NCBI RefSeq assembly: GCF_035582795.1
Contig: NC_134367.1
Location: 82,195,062-82,259,061, forward strand
Source of the DNA: Mycteria americana
Lineage: Eukaryota; Chordata; Aves; Ciconiiformes; Ciconiidae
Reading direction: 5' to 3'
DNA length: 64,000 bases
Positions 25,901 through 38,100 of this stretch are shown here, piece by piece. The notes beneath the pieces were generated by a model. That model was given only the letters and a program-made list of their open reading frames with translations. It did not search any database and had not been told where the DNA came from. The position numbers and the translations under genes were made by a program. Position 1 is the first letter of the stretch; the number at the start of each line of letters is the position of its first letter.

Positions 25901-28900
25901 TAGTCTTGTCGTCTTTGCCTTCCTTGGGGGACAAAGCAAACTCCTGAAGTATTTTCATTCAGGTTATTCCGTGTCAGGTTATGAGCTGCTTGATCTCCAA
26001 AGCATACCGTGACACAAATATGCAATCTTAAACGTTGGGTAGTCCTGTCTTCTGAAATGGAAAGGTACACCCCACGGTCTCAGTTCTAAAAAGACAAAGA
26101 GAGCATCCTCTCCAGAACATGCATCCGCGAGCAGGTTGGCAAGGGTACAGCTGTCTGAGTTTGTGCTGCAGTGCCACGCTCTTCTCTACACTAGAAGCCG
26201 TCTGCTGCTTCCAAACCAGACCTCTGAGTTGATAATTGGACCCATACAAAAGAACATAAACCGTGACCACTGGTAGTGGCTTTTGCTCTACAGCATAAGA
26301 ACTTCCCAGGAGGCCTGCGTTTGCTTGTCTATCTTGCTGCTGTTGAAAGGGAAAGCCATCTTGTTGGGTTTCGTTTTCCTAATTTTTGTTCTGACAGATC
26401 CCTGCTTCCCTTCCATCAGTGTTTTTCCTGGATTTTGTTTCCGCCACTGTTCTGGTGGATCTGGGGCTGTGATGGCCCCTCTGCCCTCTGGGCACTGACC
26501 TTCCCTCTCTCTTGGGCTGGGGGGTGAAGGAATCATTTTACTGAAACTAACTGCTGCTGTGGTGGCTTTTAGCCACTGTCACCTCTAGTGTGAGCCCTAG
26601 GACAGGCTACTCGGAAGAAAGACGACTGTTCAAGGCTAGAAAGTAGCACTGTTTTAATTCCTACAAGACAAGGTACTTAAGTCTTCCGAGATGGATTCCC
26701 CCCACCCACCCCCTTGGATATTGGGGAAGTGCAGGTCTATTTTATATTGTGTTGTGGGGTTTTTAAGCTGGGATTTTATCAGTTCTGAAGTCTTAAAGCA
26801 TCCTAACTTCAGGGTGGTAAATCTCTATTCGGTAGTATTGCCAAATGAGCTTAGGGAAATAAATCCCTATATTTTAATACAGGGAATGGCAGTCACTGTA
26901 AATAATCCTCAACACCATTGCATCCATAGTTCGTTTATGCAAAATTTATCTAAGGAAAAATCTACTGCTCTTAACTTTGTCATGACTTTTGTTTAAAAAA
27001 AAAAATTGAGCACTAAGGTTTTTCCTCTTATTTTTTTGCAGGCAGGGTGGGGTGTTGAGCTCTTTGGTAAGAGTTGCATGTATCCTTGCACTCACCTTAT
27101 TCTAGCTGAGCTATAATTACTTACAGCTTGTTTATGTTCTGCATCTTTTGATAACACCATATATTCTTAATGAAAACATGGAACTTGGTGCTTCCTTGCC
27201 TATAACCTTGGAAAAATACCTAATGTATCTAATTCTTTAGAAAGGTCAGATGTTAGTCCACGAATCAAATTATGTGTAGTCAGCTGCTGACTGTTTAAAA
27301 AAAATTGTTTTATAAATAATCAGTTGCTGAGTTAACATTTGCACTTTGATGAGAAGTTTCTGAGCGTTAAATACTAGGCCTGTGAGAGCTGCTAGACCTA
27401 GAGTCCCTTTGAACTTAACATGCACAGTAACGTAGGACTCGAAATCAAACACTCCTAGTGAAAATGATATGCAACTAGGACTTGTTTTAGACTCAGGCAC
27501 ATAGATGCTATTGCAGTTTTATTCAGGAAAGGCCAGGTATTGAAGTAGAATGGGGAAAGCATCACAAATCTGTAAAGAACTGCAAAAGTATCTATTAACT
27601 GCTTGTAGCAAAAGCTAGTATTTGAAACGTCCTCTGAGTTTTTTCAAAACTAATCAGGCCCATAATGACAACAGCGTAGCTCTAACCATAAATGCAATTT
27701 TAAATTTATTTATTTATTTATTTATTTTCATTGTTTGTTTCATTTTACAAACAAAAGTCTAGACATGAGGTTGTTCTGTTCTGGTACTTGCTATGGTGCT
27801 GTGCTCCTAAATACAGAAATGCTTACATGTTCCTCAGAGTGAAATAAGGCTTAACTTTTATTAGCCTAAGAGTGTCCAGCTAGTTGACAATCAAGATTAC
27901 TGAAGTGGTGGTAAGTAAAATGAACATTTTGAAGTACTGCTTGCTTTTGGGTGGCTTTTGCAGGATCTGTATCATGCTTTAACTGTGGTCACTTGCTTCC
28001 TTGACCCAGTGTTACCTCTCAGAAATGCGTACAGCTATCTGCACTGCAAGGAAAAACAAGACAAGGCTCTGAAATAAGTGAAGAACTGGTCCTGCTGGAG
28101 TTGTTTCTCTCCCTTCAGAGGGGCGTTAGAATTGCAAAACCCACTTATCTGTGCATACCCATTACATCTAATCCTTTGTCTTTGAAGTAGATGGAGTTGT
28201 AACATGTTGCCAACTATTTCAAAGACCATAGTGGAAGATTGCCTTTTAAACTACACTGTAAAGCTTCTTTGCTTTATATTTTCCTGTAAAACATCTATGG
28301 CTTTCAAAATGCATCCACAACTGTTCTAATGTTTTAGTGCCGCTATTCTAATGTTTTAGCACTGTGCATGCTATGCACTGCTGTCTTGGATGGCACTGAG
28401 TAACTCAAATACGATTGCTTTCTCTTACTCCTCTGCAGCAGGTCTAGGACTCTTACGTTTGCTTGCAGTTCAGATTTTAAAAAATTATTATTTTTATGTA
28501 GCTACAAAGATAGACATTTATGGAGAAAATAAGTTAGCTTGCTGTGGTATCTACTGTCTGGGAGTTGCCTAGCTGTGGGCAAAGTTGTGTGTTACCTATA
28601 TGCACCAAGATCTGTAGTTCAAAACTGTGTCTTTGTGAAGGGCTTTGAAATACCGTTTTTCTTTAACCCTGAACAGAGTCAGATGGAGTTCAGCGTTGCG
28701 TCTCTGTCCATACAAGAACAAGGTGGTGCCCAGTTGCAAAATGAACAGAGGCAGCCCGTTAAAGCAGCACCTGGTGTCCAAGTCCCTAAATCTTCTCAGG
28801 CCAATAAGACCCCTGGCTCTGATGGGTTGATAGCATCCAGGAAGGAAGAGGAGTCCTCTTTCTGGAAGATAAATGCAGAGCGCTCAAAGTTCGAAGGAGA

Positions 28901-31211
28901 CAAGTCTGAGTTCCAGTCCCTGACCCCCAGCCAGATCAAGTCCATGGAGAAAGGAGAGAAACCCCTTCCATCTTTTTACAGACAAGAGTCTACTCCAAAG
29001 GAGATGGCAAAAGCTGAGAAGCCCAGCATAACTAAACCGGAGAAGTCTGTTGCCCCCAGCCTACCTTCTGTTTCTCCTGAATGGGAGAAACCTCGACCCA
29101 CTCAACTCCCTGCTAGTTCTCTAGATGACTTCTTTCTTCCTGACCCACCACAGGACCTGGCATCTTCTAGGACAAACAAGGAAGATACTGATGGTACTAT
29201 ACTTACAGATCCACAAATGCCTGGACAGGTAAGGACTGCTATATCCACTGTCCTTAGATTTAAAAACTGTATAGCACATTAAAATCTGACAAGGCTGCTC
29301 TGGAAGATTAGGGACTCCATAAAGCATTAAGCCATAGCTAAGCTTGCTGGCTTTTTATCCTGCAGATTTAAAGAAGTCTATTTAACCAACATGTTAACTG
29401 CTATTGTTTGTTTCAGTGAAATATTTTTTGATGTAGTAAAGTGCATAGGATAAACACATCATTTAAATATAATGCCAGAAACACTGACATGGCATCCAGT
29501 GGCTAACTGACAGCAGGCTACCTAAGAGTTTGGGGTAAAGAGCTTGCTATATCAAGTAAAGAGGGTTTTTTTTCCTTGAAACAGCAAAACACTTAATGGA
29601 AAAAAGAAGGTTTTTAACTTGAAAAGTAGATAAACTAGAGTCTAGGATACTTTATTGGTACACACAGCATAGCGGTGAATGGCGAACTAGTTTCTCAGCT
29701 GTATAAGCGGTAGCACAACAGCCACTTCCCAGTGCTTTGTCCAAGGCAGCTGGGCTGCTTTCAAATGTGTTTTCTCTTAAAGTCCAAAATGGAAATGGAA
29801 TGAGCTTCCAGAATTAGCCTTCTCAATGTTTTTGTTTAATAAAAAAACCCAAACAACCCAACAACAAAAAATAACCTTAAGCAGCTCAATAGCCAATTGA
29901 AGCTGTTTGAAAAGCAGATGCAGATCTGTGAGAAAAGAAAGGGAACAACAGGATATGACACGGTGAGGGAAAGAAAAGGAAGAGATCTGGAGGCTGTGAA
30001 GTAGAGAAGAGGAGTGGTTCTTCAAACAGAGCTGTGCAGTTCTGTTTGGAATCTGTAGCATCACTCTGGCATAAGCCTGACATATTACCGTATGCTGTAA
30101 GCATGCCACATAGCTTTTTCTCTACCATGTTTTCCCAACAGTGGTTGTTTAAATTCAGAACAAGATGATGTAAGGTCAGAAAGATGCAGGATGAGGTAAA
30201 TACTTGCAAGAGAAGTAAGTGGCAGCACTTAGGAGAGAACAATACTTAAGCCACTTCAGTATTTGGAGCCCTATGTTTAGTTATTTTTTTCTGAAGCTAA
30301 GACATAATGCTTCTTGAGCTGTTTTGCTACTAATTGTGACCATGGTAGTCCTTTAATTTTAGTTAAAGGCTTTATCATGTTTTCCTACAAATTAATGGTT
30401 TGTTTAACAAATTAAACAGTTTTAATTCCTTTGTGAATGTTTTCTAGCTAACTGAAATAGTTCGAAAAGCCTGATTTTTCTCTCTATGGAGAAACAATCC
30501 TCCCACATCAAAATGTGAACAGAGTAGCAGAGAAGATAGTATGGTAGAATTTTCTCATTTCCTCTTTTCTGGATTATCTTCCCTGGTCTGGGGAAGAGAG
30601 CCATGCTCTAAGGAAGAGAATCCAGAGACTCAGCTGTGTCCCTTGAGTAGTCTTACTGAACACTTAAAATCACCTTAAATGTCACGGCTAAAAGTGCAGC
30701 ACTGCAGAGTGAGCATGTTCTTGATAGCCTAGTAAATAACTTGTCAACAAACTTTAAATTGTGTAGTTTTCTGGAAACAACTGGCTGTCATTGCAACAGG
30801 CAATCCATTGGATTAGTGATGCTTACAGTCTGTGTTTGTTTCATTCTTTGCAATTCCCACTCTAGTCTAAAAACTGATCTTTATGAATTTTTCCATGGGG
30901 GAAAAAAAAACCATTTTGCCTGCAGACCACTACAAGAATTGTATTTTCATCTGGAATTGCCTTTTTGGTCATTGTGAGTATTTTTCCATGTCTAGCATTG
31001 TCTGATGTAGGCTCTTAGGTATCCTAGAGCAAGGTGAAGAGCTTGAAATATTGACAGACAACATTTTAAACTTTCTTTTGTATTTGGGCAGTCAAGTACT
31101 GAGTTTGTAATACCTAATTAACAACCGCATCTTATTTCTTTTTTTTCCTTGCAGACTAGTACAAGCAATGTTATCTTGAAGACTGGCTTTGATTTTCTAG
31201 ACAACTGGTAA
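10633..31211 (+). CDS. C1orf198: C1orf198 homologue, conserved protein of unknown function (DUF4706)
   Basis: Four coding exons (10633-10980, 19046-19096, 28677-29228, 31155-31211) join in phase 0 at every junction into 335 residues, close to the 327 I recall for human. Residues 1-133 form the conserved N-terminal part (DUF4706 by recall), with [18 protein letters not shown], the [18 protein letters not shown] stretch, QKVVHFGDE and [14 protein letters not shown]. The middle is rich in S, P, K and E and probably disordered. It holds two conserved blocks, [15 protein letters not shown] (188-203) and [17 protein letters not shown] (212-228). The last exon gives the conserved tail [14 protein letters not shown]. 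No signal peptide or membrane segment is visible. The start ATG at 10633 has a strong Kozak context (ggccATGG) and gives the conserved [12 protein letters not shown]. The frame stays open upstream to 10090, but that is a GC-rich 5' UTR effect. The function is not established. The gene lies in tandem behind TTC13 and convergent to CAPN9, as in human. Confidence 0.95.
10981..19045 (+). other. C1orf198: C1orf198 intron 1
   Basis: The intron runs from GTACCG to TTTCAG. Its first few hundred bases belong to the CpG island and include a G-quadruplex-like motif at 10989-11015. The rest is moderately AT-rich, with T runs near 15126-15157 and a CCTCCT-type direct repeat near 14390-14440. No other exon or mobile element was recognised. 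Confidence 0.85.
14388..14443 (+). repeat. Short direct repeats of a cctcctcctttcc unit
   Basis: The units ccaatgcctcctcctttcc, tttgcctcctcctttcc and aatgccacctcctcc follow each other. It is a small imperfect tandem repeat in intron 1 of C1orf198. Confidence 0.65.
19046..19096 (+). CDS. C1orf198: C1orf198 exon 2
   Basis: A 51-base exon encoding [17 protein letters not shown], which is nearly identical to the mammalian sequence as recalled. The acceptor is TTTCAG and the donor GTAAAT. Confidence 0.95.
27705..27727 (+). repeat. (TTTA)n tetranucleotide repeat
   Basis: Five to six TTTA units in a row in C1orf198 intron 2. Confidence 0.9.
28322..28359 (+). repeat. Tandem duplication of a ttctaatgttttag unit
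   Basis: The 14-base unit ttctaatgttttag occurs twice, about 22 bases apart, in intron 2 of C1orf198. Confidence 0.75.
28677..29228 (+). CDS. C1orf198: C1orf198 exon 3
   Basis: 184 codons in phase 0 from [14 protein letters not shown] to TDPQMPGQ. The acceptor CAG at 28674-28676 was chosen over an AG six bases downstream because the SQMEF start is conserved. The donor is GTAAGG. The exon is rich in Lys, Ser and Pro. Confidence 0.95.
29229..31154 (+). other. C1orf198: C1orf198 intron 3
   Basis: The intron runs from GTAAGG to a T-rich tract ending in TTGCAG at 31149-31154. No element or exon was recognised inside. Confidence 0.85.
31155..31211 (+). CDS. C1orf198: C1orf198 exon 4 (coding part)
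   Basis: It encodes [18 protein letters not shown] and the stop TAA at 31209-31211. This is the highly conserved C-terminus of the family. Confidence 0.96.
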   Translation, partial: TSTSNVILKTGFDFLDNW

Positions 31212-33640
31212 AAGATACTTCCAAGTAGATCAAACCAATTTTGGGGAAGGAGTGGAATATCTTTCTCCTTGTATGTTAATTTACTAGCATCTGTGTCTTT
31301 TTCTAGAAGTAACTTTCAAACTCTTAAATGTTGCCTTTGTATAAACTTTTGTAATACCATATGCGTTTTTGTTTTTTAAACAGTGATAGAAGCGTGGTTT
31401 CATTTGGATATTTTTTTAATATCTGTTAAAATTTTTAGTAGCTACTGTATGGAGAGTATGGGAGAAGTTACCGTACACGTTAAAGAAAAACAAATGAGAG
31501 TCTCTCTATCCTAGAAATGGAACCTACAGGAGCAGATTGCTGTTGTCAATCGAAACCTTGCTAGCATGGCTTGTAAGAAATAGCGTTGCACATGCAATGG
31601 TTCCAAATAAGCAAATAATTCCATACTTCAGATAACTAGCAAAAACACTATGAAAAATAAGCATACAGAAGAATTGCATTGATTTCTATATTTCATTTAG
31701 TTTGAAAGTAACTTTTGTATCACTTATTTGAAAACACTTTTCTTTTGAAGAGGCCAAAGGCATTGCCAAAATGATGGATCCAAAGAAGCACTGTGTTTGT
31801 ACCCTACAAATCTGCTAAAATAACATAAGAGTGTTAGAAAAATGACCTGGGGAAATGATAGGTATTTCTGGTCTTTGGATTAAAGACTTGGGGGTGGGTG
31901 GAGGGGAATGGGACAACACCTAATGAATGGGAGAAACTGTCTTCAGGGAACACAAGCCTGGTGATTTCACTGCCTCCTTACTAGAGCATAACTCTTCATA
32001 ATAGTAGTGCTGGAAGTACAGCACCGGGAATTGCCGGAGTGTAGATTACCTTTGCGTCAGGAAACCACTATGTTTATGGGAGGTCATAGCAGTATAAAGG
32101 CTTCTTTGTTTTTTAAGCAGCTTATCGTCTCAAGGACTCATCAACTTTGGTGCTTTTTCCTCCTTGTGGGTACATTCTCTTCAGCGTTCAACATCTGGGT
32201 TACGTTTGTTCCAAGGTGCAGAGAGGCATCTCAAGGTGGCCCTCAGCAGACCTGCCTCCAGTTCTGCTTTGGAATGATCTTTGTTTGGTGTTTAAAATGT
32301 AGAGAACAAGACTAGCTGTCGTTTGAATCTGTCGTCTCTGAAATGCAGCATGATTTACACACTGACTCTCACTGTGTTTACCTCACCTTGAAGCCTTAAT
32401 TTCCCCTACGCACAGCCGGTGACTGGTCTGCTCCAATGCCAAAGGTTTGACCTTTCCCTTTACCTCAGCAATAGTCCCATAGCATCTGTTTGGGGTAGAA
32501 GGCAAAACACAGGGCTCTAATGGGTCCCAGCCAAGGCTATAAGAAGGTCACCATCTCCTAGACCATAATTGTGCTAGGCTTCTCATGGATTACCACTTTA
32601 CATTTGGTTCAGTTCCAGGGGCAGTTAAATGTGCAGAATTGGATGCTGCAGGATTTTCTTCTGCCTGTTACAGGAAGAGTTTGAGATGTCCTGGAAGAAT
32701 CCTTGCCTCTAATTGCTGTTCTCGTTGCTCTGAACAAGCAGAGGATGCTGACAGAGCATTAAAACTTACTTGTCCATCAAGGAAAATGCTGTAAGCTACC
32801 CCCTTCCCCCCCTCTCCTCCCCCAAAAAAGAAAAAAATAGAACCACCAAGCCCAAAACCTCCATTTTTTCTAGTGTTTTCTTAAAAGGTTTCTTAGCTTA
32901 AGAGGAAGATTGCTACAGAGTATAAGTCATTGCATAGCCTTATTTATAGACTTCAGAAAGCTTCTTTACATGCTTCCTGAGATGTACAAACTCCTGTAAT
33001 TCGTGGATATTGTCTCTGCATTCAGCAGTTCAGAAAATACTTGTTGTTTCTACCAGCCTGGACTTTACTGCTGGTTTTTTCTTAGCAGACCTTTTTTAGC
33101 ATTTGCTACAAGCATCCAGCATTAATACATTTTAGAACAACTTCAGCGCAAATTCTTTAGGTGTATAATTAGTATTGACTTGCACCTTCTTTTCAAAGCT
33201 GACAAATGTTAACCCTGGGGTTTACAGTTATCATTGAATCTAATTTTCTGTACATTCAGCTGCTGAAAAGTTATAAATCCAACGTGAAGATGCGCATTCT
33301 AATCTTACTTTGATATGGGGAGATCTGAAAGCAAAGTCTCCTACTGTTGAGGAGTGTTATTTTAAACCTCTGCTAAATACCTTAAAGCTTCTTAGGGAAG
33401 AACCTGGGCTGCCTCTCTCTTCCATCGGCTAACTCGACCCTAATACACATTGGGACCAGCTGGTAGAACATGCTGCAGAACTTTTTACTTGTCCTGGTAG
33501 GTTTTTTCCTGTGCTTTGACAAGAGTTGATGCTCCTTCTTTCTTTAATATGTTTTTATTAAACATTCTTACAAAAAAATTGTACTTGGTCACATTTTATA
33601 TTAACAATGTTTTAATAAAGTCACTTTAAATAGAACATTC
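31212..33640 (+). other. C1orf198: C1orf198 3' UTR
   Basis: About 2.4 kb from the stop to the AATAAA at 33614-33619. It contains a C-rich tract at 32799-32823 and several AT-rich stretches. A UTR of this size fits what I recall for the mammalian transcript. The open frames inside it are short and have no recognisable product. Confidence 0.75.
33614..33619 (+). terminator. C1orf198: Poly(A) signal AATAAA of C1orf198
   Basis: A canonical AATAAA is followed within 40-60 bases by a T/G-rich stretch (tgctgctttgtgtattgtcc). An ATTAAA at 33557-33562 is a nearby alternative. Confidence 0.72.
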
Positions 33641-34031
33641 AAGGCTTTTCTGCTGCTTTGTGTATTGTCCTTTATACTTTGCCCTTGGAGTTGTTTGGGG
33701 CATCTTGAATCTGCCTGAGAGGCAGCCAAGAATGATCTGGTCTAGAATTTAGAAACTGAATTTTTCAGATCAGGGGGAAAAAAAAATAATCAATACACTG
33801 CAGCTGTTTTTCAAGCTTTTAATTGGGGCCGTTTGGGGAAGTATCTTTGCTTTATTATTTTATCTGATGGCTGGGGACAGGATGAGATTTGGGATGTTTT
33901 ATAAAGACTAAAATCTATTTGTACTTCACTGTAATAGACTTAAACCTACACCCCCACCACCCCCAATATCTTCAGGTAATCCAAAGCAGTATCTGGATCA
34001 ATATTGCAGGAGCAATTTGAAAACTGTATGT

Positions 34032-34231
34032 TGTGGTTTAACCCCAGCCGGCAACTGAACACCACGCAGCCACTCACTCACTTCCCCCAGGCAGGATGGG
34101 GGAGAGAATCAGCAGGGTAAAAGTGCAAAAACTCGAGGGGTGAGATAAAGACAGTTTAATAGGTAAAGCAAAAGCCGTGCACGCACGCAAAGCAAAATAA
34201 GGAGTTCATTCACTGCTTCCCGTCAGCAGGC
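34032..34231 (+). mobile_element. Truncated LTR fragment of an avian endogenous retrovirus family
   Basis: The piece starts with tgtggtttaaccccagccgg and continues through gcagccactcactcacttcc, gggagagaatcagcagggta, gagataaagacagtttaata and a ggagttcattcactgcttcc stretch. I recall this order as the first part of an LTR common in many neoavian genomes; the rest of the LTR is missing. No internal retroviral genes are present. The family name and strand sense come from memory. Confidence 0.7.
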
Positions 34232-34799
34232 TCGCTGTACTTAATGCAAATGACCAGAACTGGCAATGACACACTTTCAGGCAGTTGTCCTGTCCGTTGA
34301 TGGTTACGTACGGGTTTTAAAAGCATGTCACAAAAGGAAGATGCTAGCAGAGGCCGGCAGGTAGTCTCTTTCTGTCTTTTGTCTTATGCAGCAAGTTATC
34401 AAAGTGTAAGAGAATCAAACGTGCAGCTACAAGGATAGTTTTTCTTCTGCGTGCCCACATCCACTTCTTCCAGAAATCTGTTTTGAAAAACAACTCAATT
34501 TGGTTTATACTTGAGGTGAATTTCTACCAACAACTAAAACGGCATTTGAAGAAGAATTTGGTTTGGAGAGACTCGACAGCCGATTAAGGGGAGGTATTCC
34601 AGCTATATTTAGGCTCTGGCCTACACATAGTTTGCTTCAGTCTTGTTTAAGCTCTGTCTTAACTTTTAAAAGTCCTCTCTAATAAAGGCAAATCCGCAGC
34701 ATCTGGATGCTGTCTCGGCATGTGGAGTCGGCAGGTTTCGTGACTGAGTGAAGGCTTGTAAAGGCAGAGTAGAACAGACGCGGCAGCTGCCTGCGGAAG

Positions 34800-35120
34800 G
34801 ATAGTGATCAATTTATTTATTGGTGACTTCGGTCACGGTCGCTGAGGTTCAGACAGCACAGAGCTGTCTTTGAGGTCACGGCTGTGGGTGCTGGAGCAGC
34901 ACCCAGCAGGCAGAGTCCTACTGATGGCTCCGCCACAGCATCCCCCAAAGAGGTCACAAGTCACATCCCTGAGATACAAACCCGACTTTGTAGGCATTAT
35001 TCACAGACAGGCCCCCGGGCTTTGCTGTCCGAGTTTGCCCGTGACCCACTTGAGTCAGTACGTTCTTGTTACTGCCAGGACAAACCCGTAATAAGGCTGT
35101 CCTACATTTGTGAGCTAACG
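34800..35120. repeat. Possible second LTR-like remnant
   Basis: A stretch with caatttatttattggtgact followed by moderately GC-rich sequence resembles LTR ends in style only. No family was recognised, so this is a weak suggestion. Confidence 0.15.
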
Positions 35121-38100
35121 AGTTAATGCCAGTGAAAGCCTCTACAGAGCAGGTGAGCCCGGCACACCTGATTCTTCTCAACAGGACACTTTCTGCATTT
35201 CTATTGAAAATCTCCGTTATTGTCCCCTTGTCGGAAGTGGGCTTTACACCTCAAAACCTCATATAACCAAGTAGTTCACAACGAGGATCTACATCTTCAT
35301 CTGACCTCTCACCATCTGGGGAGCTTTGACGGCACCCTCTAGAGTCAATGCATGTGAGGTGGGAGACGATCACAAGATTTGTTTGCATCCCTAATCCAGC
35401 AGTTCCCCAGCAGTACTGAACTGCACCCAAAGGATGCTGATCTGAGACCAAGTTTATTCCATCCTAATGGAGCAGAGAAGGAAATCTCACGATTAGCTCA
35501 CCCCTCTCCTTCAACAGACCCTCTGTCCCCGAGGAGCCTCTTCCCAGGGGCATTGCTCCTTCCTGGTCTCCTCCCTGCTCTTCAAGGTGAAGATGCCAAG
35601 GGACAGGCCACAGCTCATCCTGCTGCTCACCAGCAGCCCGATTTTCTTGCCAGGACAAGTTCATGCGTTCAGCGCAGTACAGGTACCTTCTCTTAGGGCA
35701 GCTGCTGGGGTGGACAACTGCCCATTACCCCTGAGCCAGGCTTGGCCGAAGCCTGGCAGCCGTGTCTCTGCTCACCTTCAGCCCAACACGTTACTTTTAA
35801 AGCTTACCATTTTTCTGTAAGCATCGCTGTGGATTTTACTCTGAATGTCTTCTGGGGCATAAGATTCCATTAGGCAACCTCTAAATCACAGCATTTATGA
35901 GCTCTGCTGCCTAATGGCTGCAAAACTTGGACCTCATACAGGACCAAGATACAGGGCTAAATGCCCTTGGCAGGTCAGGATTTTACTGGGGTGCCAACAA
36001 GTCAAAAAACATGTAGCTGCCCTGAAAATAGCTTACTGCAGTTTTCCTATAATGCTTGTCTCCAAAATGAACAAGGGAATGAAAAAAAAAAATGGGTGGG
36101 GGAGGGAAAGAGTCTTCTGTGTTTTCTGGATGGTTCAATGATTTCAGTGACCAACCAGAGGTTTACACAAGGGTCTGGCCTCAGCTTTAGCTTCCCTTCT
36201 TACCAAAAGTGGCAAGAGTGCGGGCAACCCTGAAGTTCAGCTGGCCATTCATCACCTGGGCTTCTTCTCTGAAGTCCGATAACCAGAGCGAAGGCAGCCT
36301 TTGAAAAATTCACCCTTGCAGCTAGATACAGGGTATGGTACAAGGATTGTTTTTGTTGCTGTAAAATGCCAGCTGCTATGAAAAGATGCAGTGGTGTGCA
36401 GCATCGCAATGGAGACGGGAGGAGAAAGAAAGGTGACGGAAGAAGGAACAAAGTTCAAATGGGAGGAGAAAATTCACCGCGTGGGTCCTCTCCACCCTGA
36501 CATTTCCCGGCTACGTGAGCTGAAGCACTGGCTCCGGTTAGCTTGGTGGCAAAATTTATTTTGACGTGTAGGAAGCCCGGACTTTATTACAGCTGTTTGT
36601 TATTAAAGGGTTGACCGAACATCCTGCTCTCCTTGCCACATTTTTCAGAGCTTACATCTGCCAAGAAGGAAACTTCTGGAGTGTGCCTTTAAGCTTATGT
36701 TTAAGAAGCCCTGCTCTGGCCCGTGCGTTGTACCGAACCCTTTGGCTTCCACCCCTTTGGCTGCAGCTCAGTTCCTCCGGAGCGCCCAATACTGCAAACG
36801 CTTGTGGCCAGTAATGACAGCTTTTTTTCACTTCTCCATCCTGGAGAAACCGAGCTGCTGCCGGTGATTCAGGGCACCTAGGAGCTCCCACCAGGCTGGC
36901 AGCAGTGCAGGCAGCGACCGGCGGCTGCTGGAGGGACTGAGCTGCCGGTAGCTGCTGCCCGGGGCTGCGCCGCTGCCTCTAAACCCCTCAGCAAATCCCA
37001 TGACCTGCAGTCTGAGACACAGTGAGCTGGCTCCAGAAACTGAGTCTGGCCAAAGTCACAGCAAAAGTACCAATAGATGAGAGTTTCTTGGCCCACTGCC
37101 CTGCCAGCACAGGAGTACTGCTTATTGCTTGTCCTCTGTTTTGTCCTCTCTGGCTCTTATCTCACCGAGACAATGGTCTTGCTGTCACTGAAGTCACACA
37201 GTGTCATCTTAGCAAGAAGATGTAAAGTTGCAAGACATTTTAATAACATAGCTAGGTGTCAGGTACTTGCTTTCACTTGGGCATTCCTGGCATATTAAAT
37301 TTCATGCTGATCTTGGCTGCATGTCCTCCAGAAACCACTAAAAGGAGTTGAAGAAGGGGGAAAACATCCCAGATCAAACCATTCTGAGTGCTCAGTCTTT
37401 GGTCAAGTTGTACCACATTTCTACCACCCAAGCTTTAGGTCGACCCATTAATTGTGGTATCAACTCAACTGACTGTGTGGAAATCCCGCAACAGCCCCAG
37501 GGAAGCTCCTTGTCACTAAGATTTCACCAGTAACGTTACAGGAGCACAGATGACTAAGAACAAGCTTAGCAAAGAGCGACTTATGCTCCCGTATGGTCTT
37601 TCACCAGCTGGTTCAAAACCAGTGCTGGCTGGGAGCAAGCAAAGCTTGCTTATGACTTAGATGAATCAACTTCTGCCCTTAGCCCCGTGCGGTGCCTCAT
37701 CCCTGACGTGTCTGGAACCCCTCTGCCAGGAACGACATTTGCTCCCCCCATTCCCAGCGTGGCAGGAACTTGCCCAAGCACCAAGCCGGGTCCCTCAGAC
37801 CTACGGCCATGCTCCAGTGACTGAGACCTCTCCCGGCCAGGCAGTCACTGGTCTAGGTCACTTCTAGCAGACAGCTGTCCATTTGGGGTTATCCGGGCTC
37901 TCCAGGGCTCTAGCGGGGGTTTGGTGTTGACGGATGGAGCAGGAGCCGGGAGCTGGCAAGGTGGGCACTAACTTGCCCACCTCCAGCCCAGCCTGCTCCA
38001 GCACTGGGCTTGCCCTTTTAAAGGAAGGTTCCCCCCCCCGCCCCGGGCTGCCGGCTGGTTCCCCAGCAGCACGGTTTGTTATTGCAGAAGCAGCTTAGCA

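Larger units (their letters stand above)
19097..28676 (+). other. C1orf198: C1orf198 intron 2
   Basis: A 9.6 kb intron from GTAAAT to GAACAG. It holds a CpG-rich patch near 25130-25300, a (TTTA)n repeat at 27705-27727 and a small duplication at 28322-28360. Otherwise it is AT-rich with T-rich runs. No exon was recognised inside. Confidence 0.85.

Noticed and set aside
28539-28676. Upstream extension of the exon 3 open frame of C1orf198
   Set aside because: It is intronic. The acceptor CAG at 28674-28676 and the conserved SQMEF start set the exon border.
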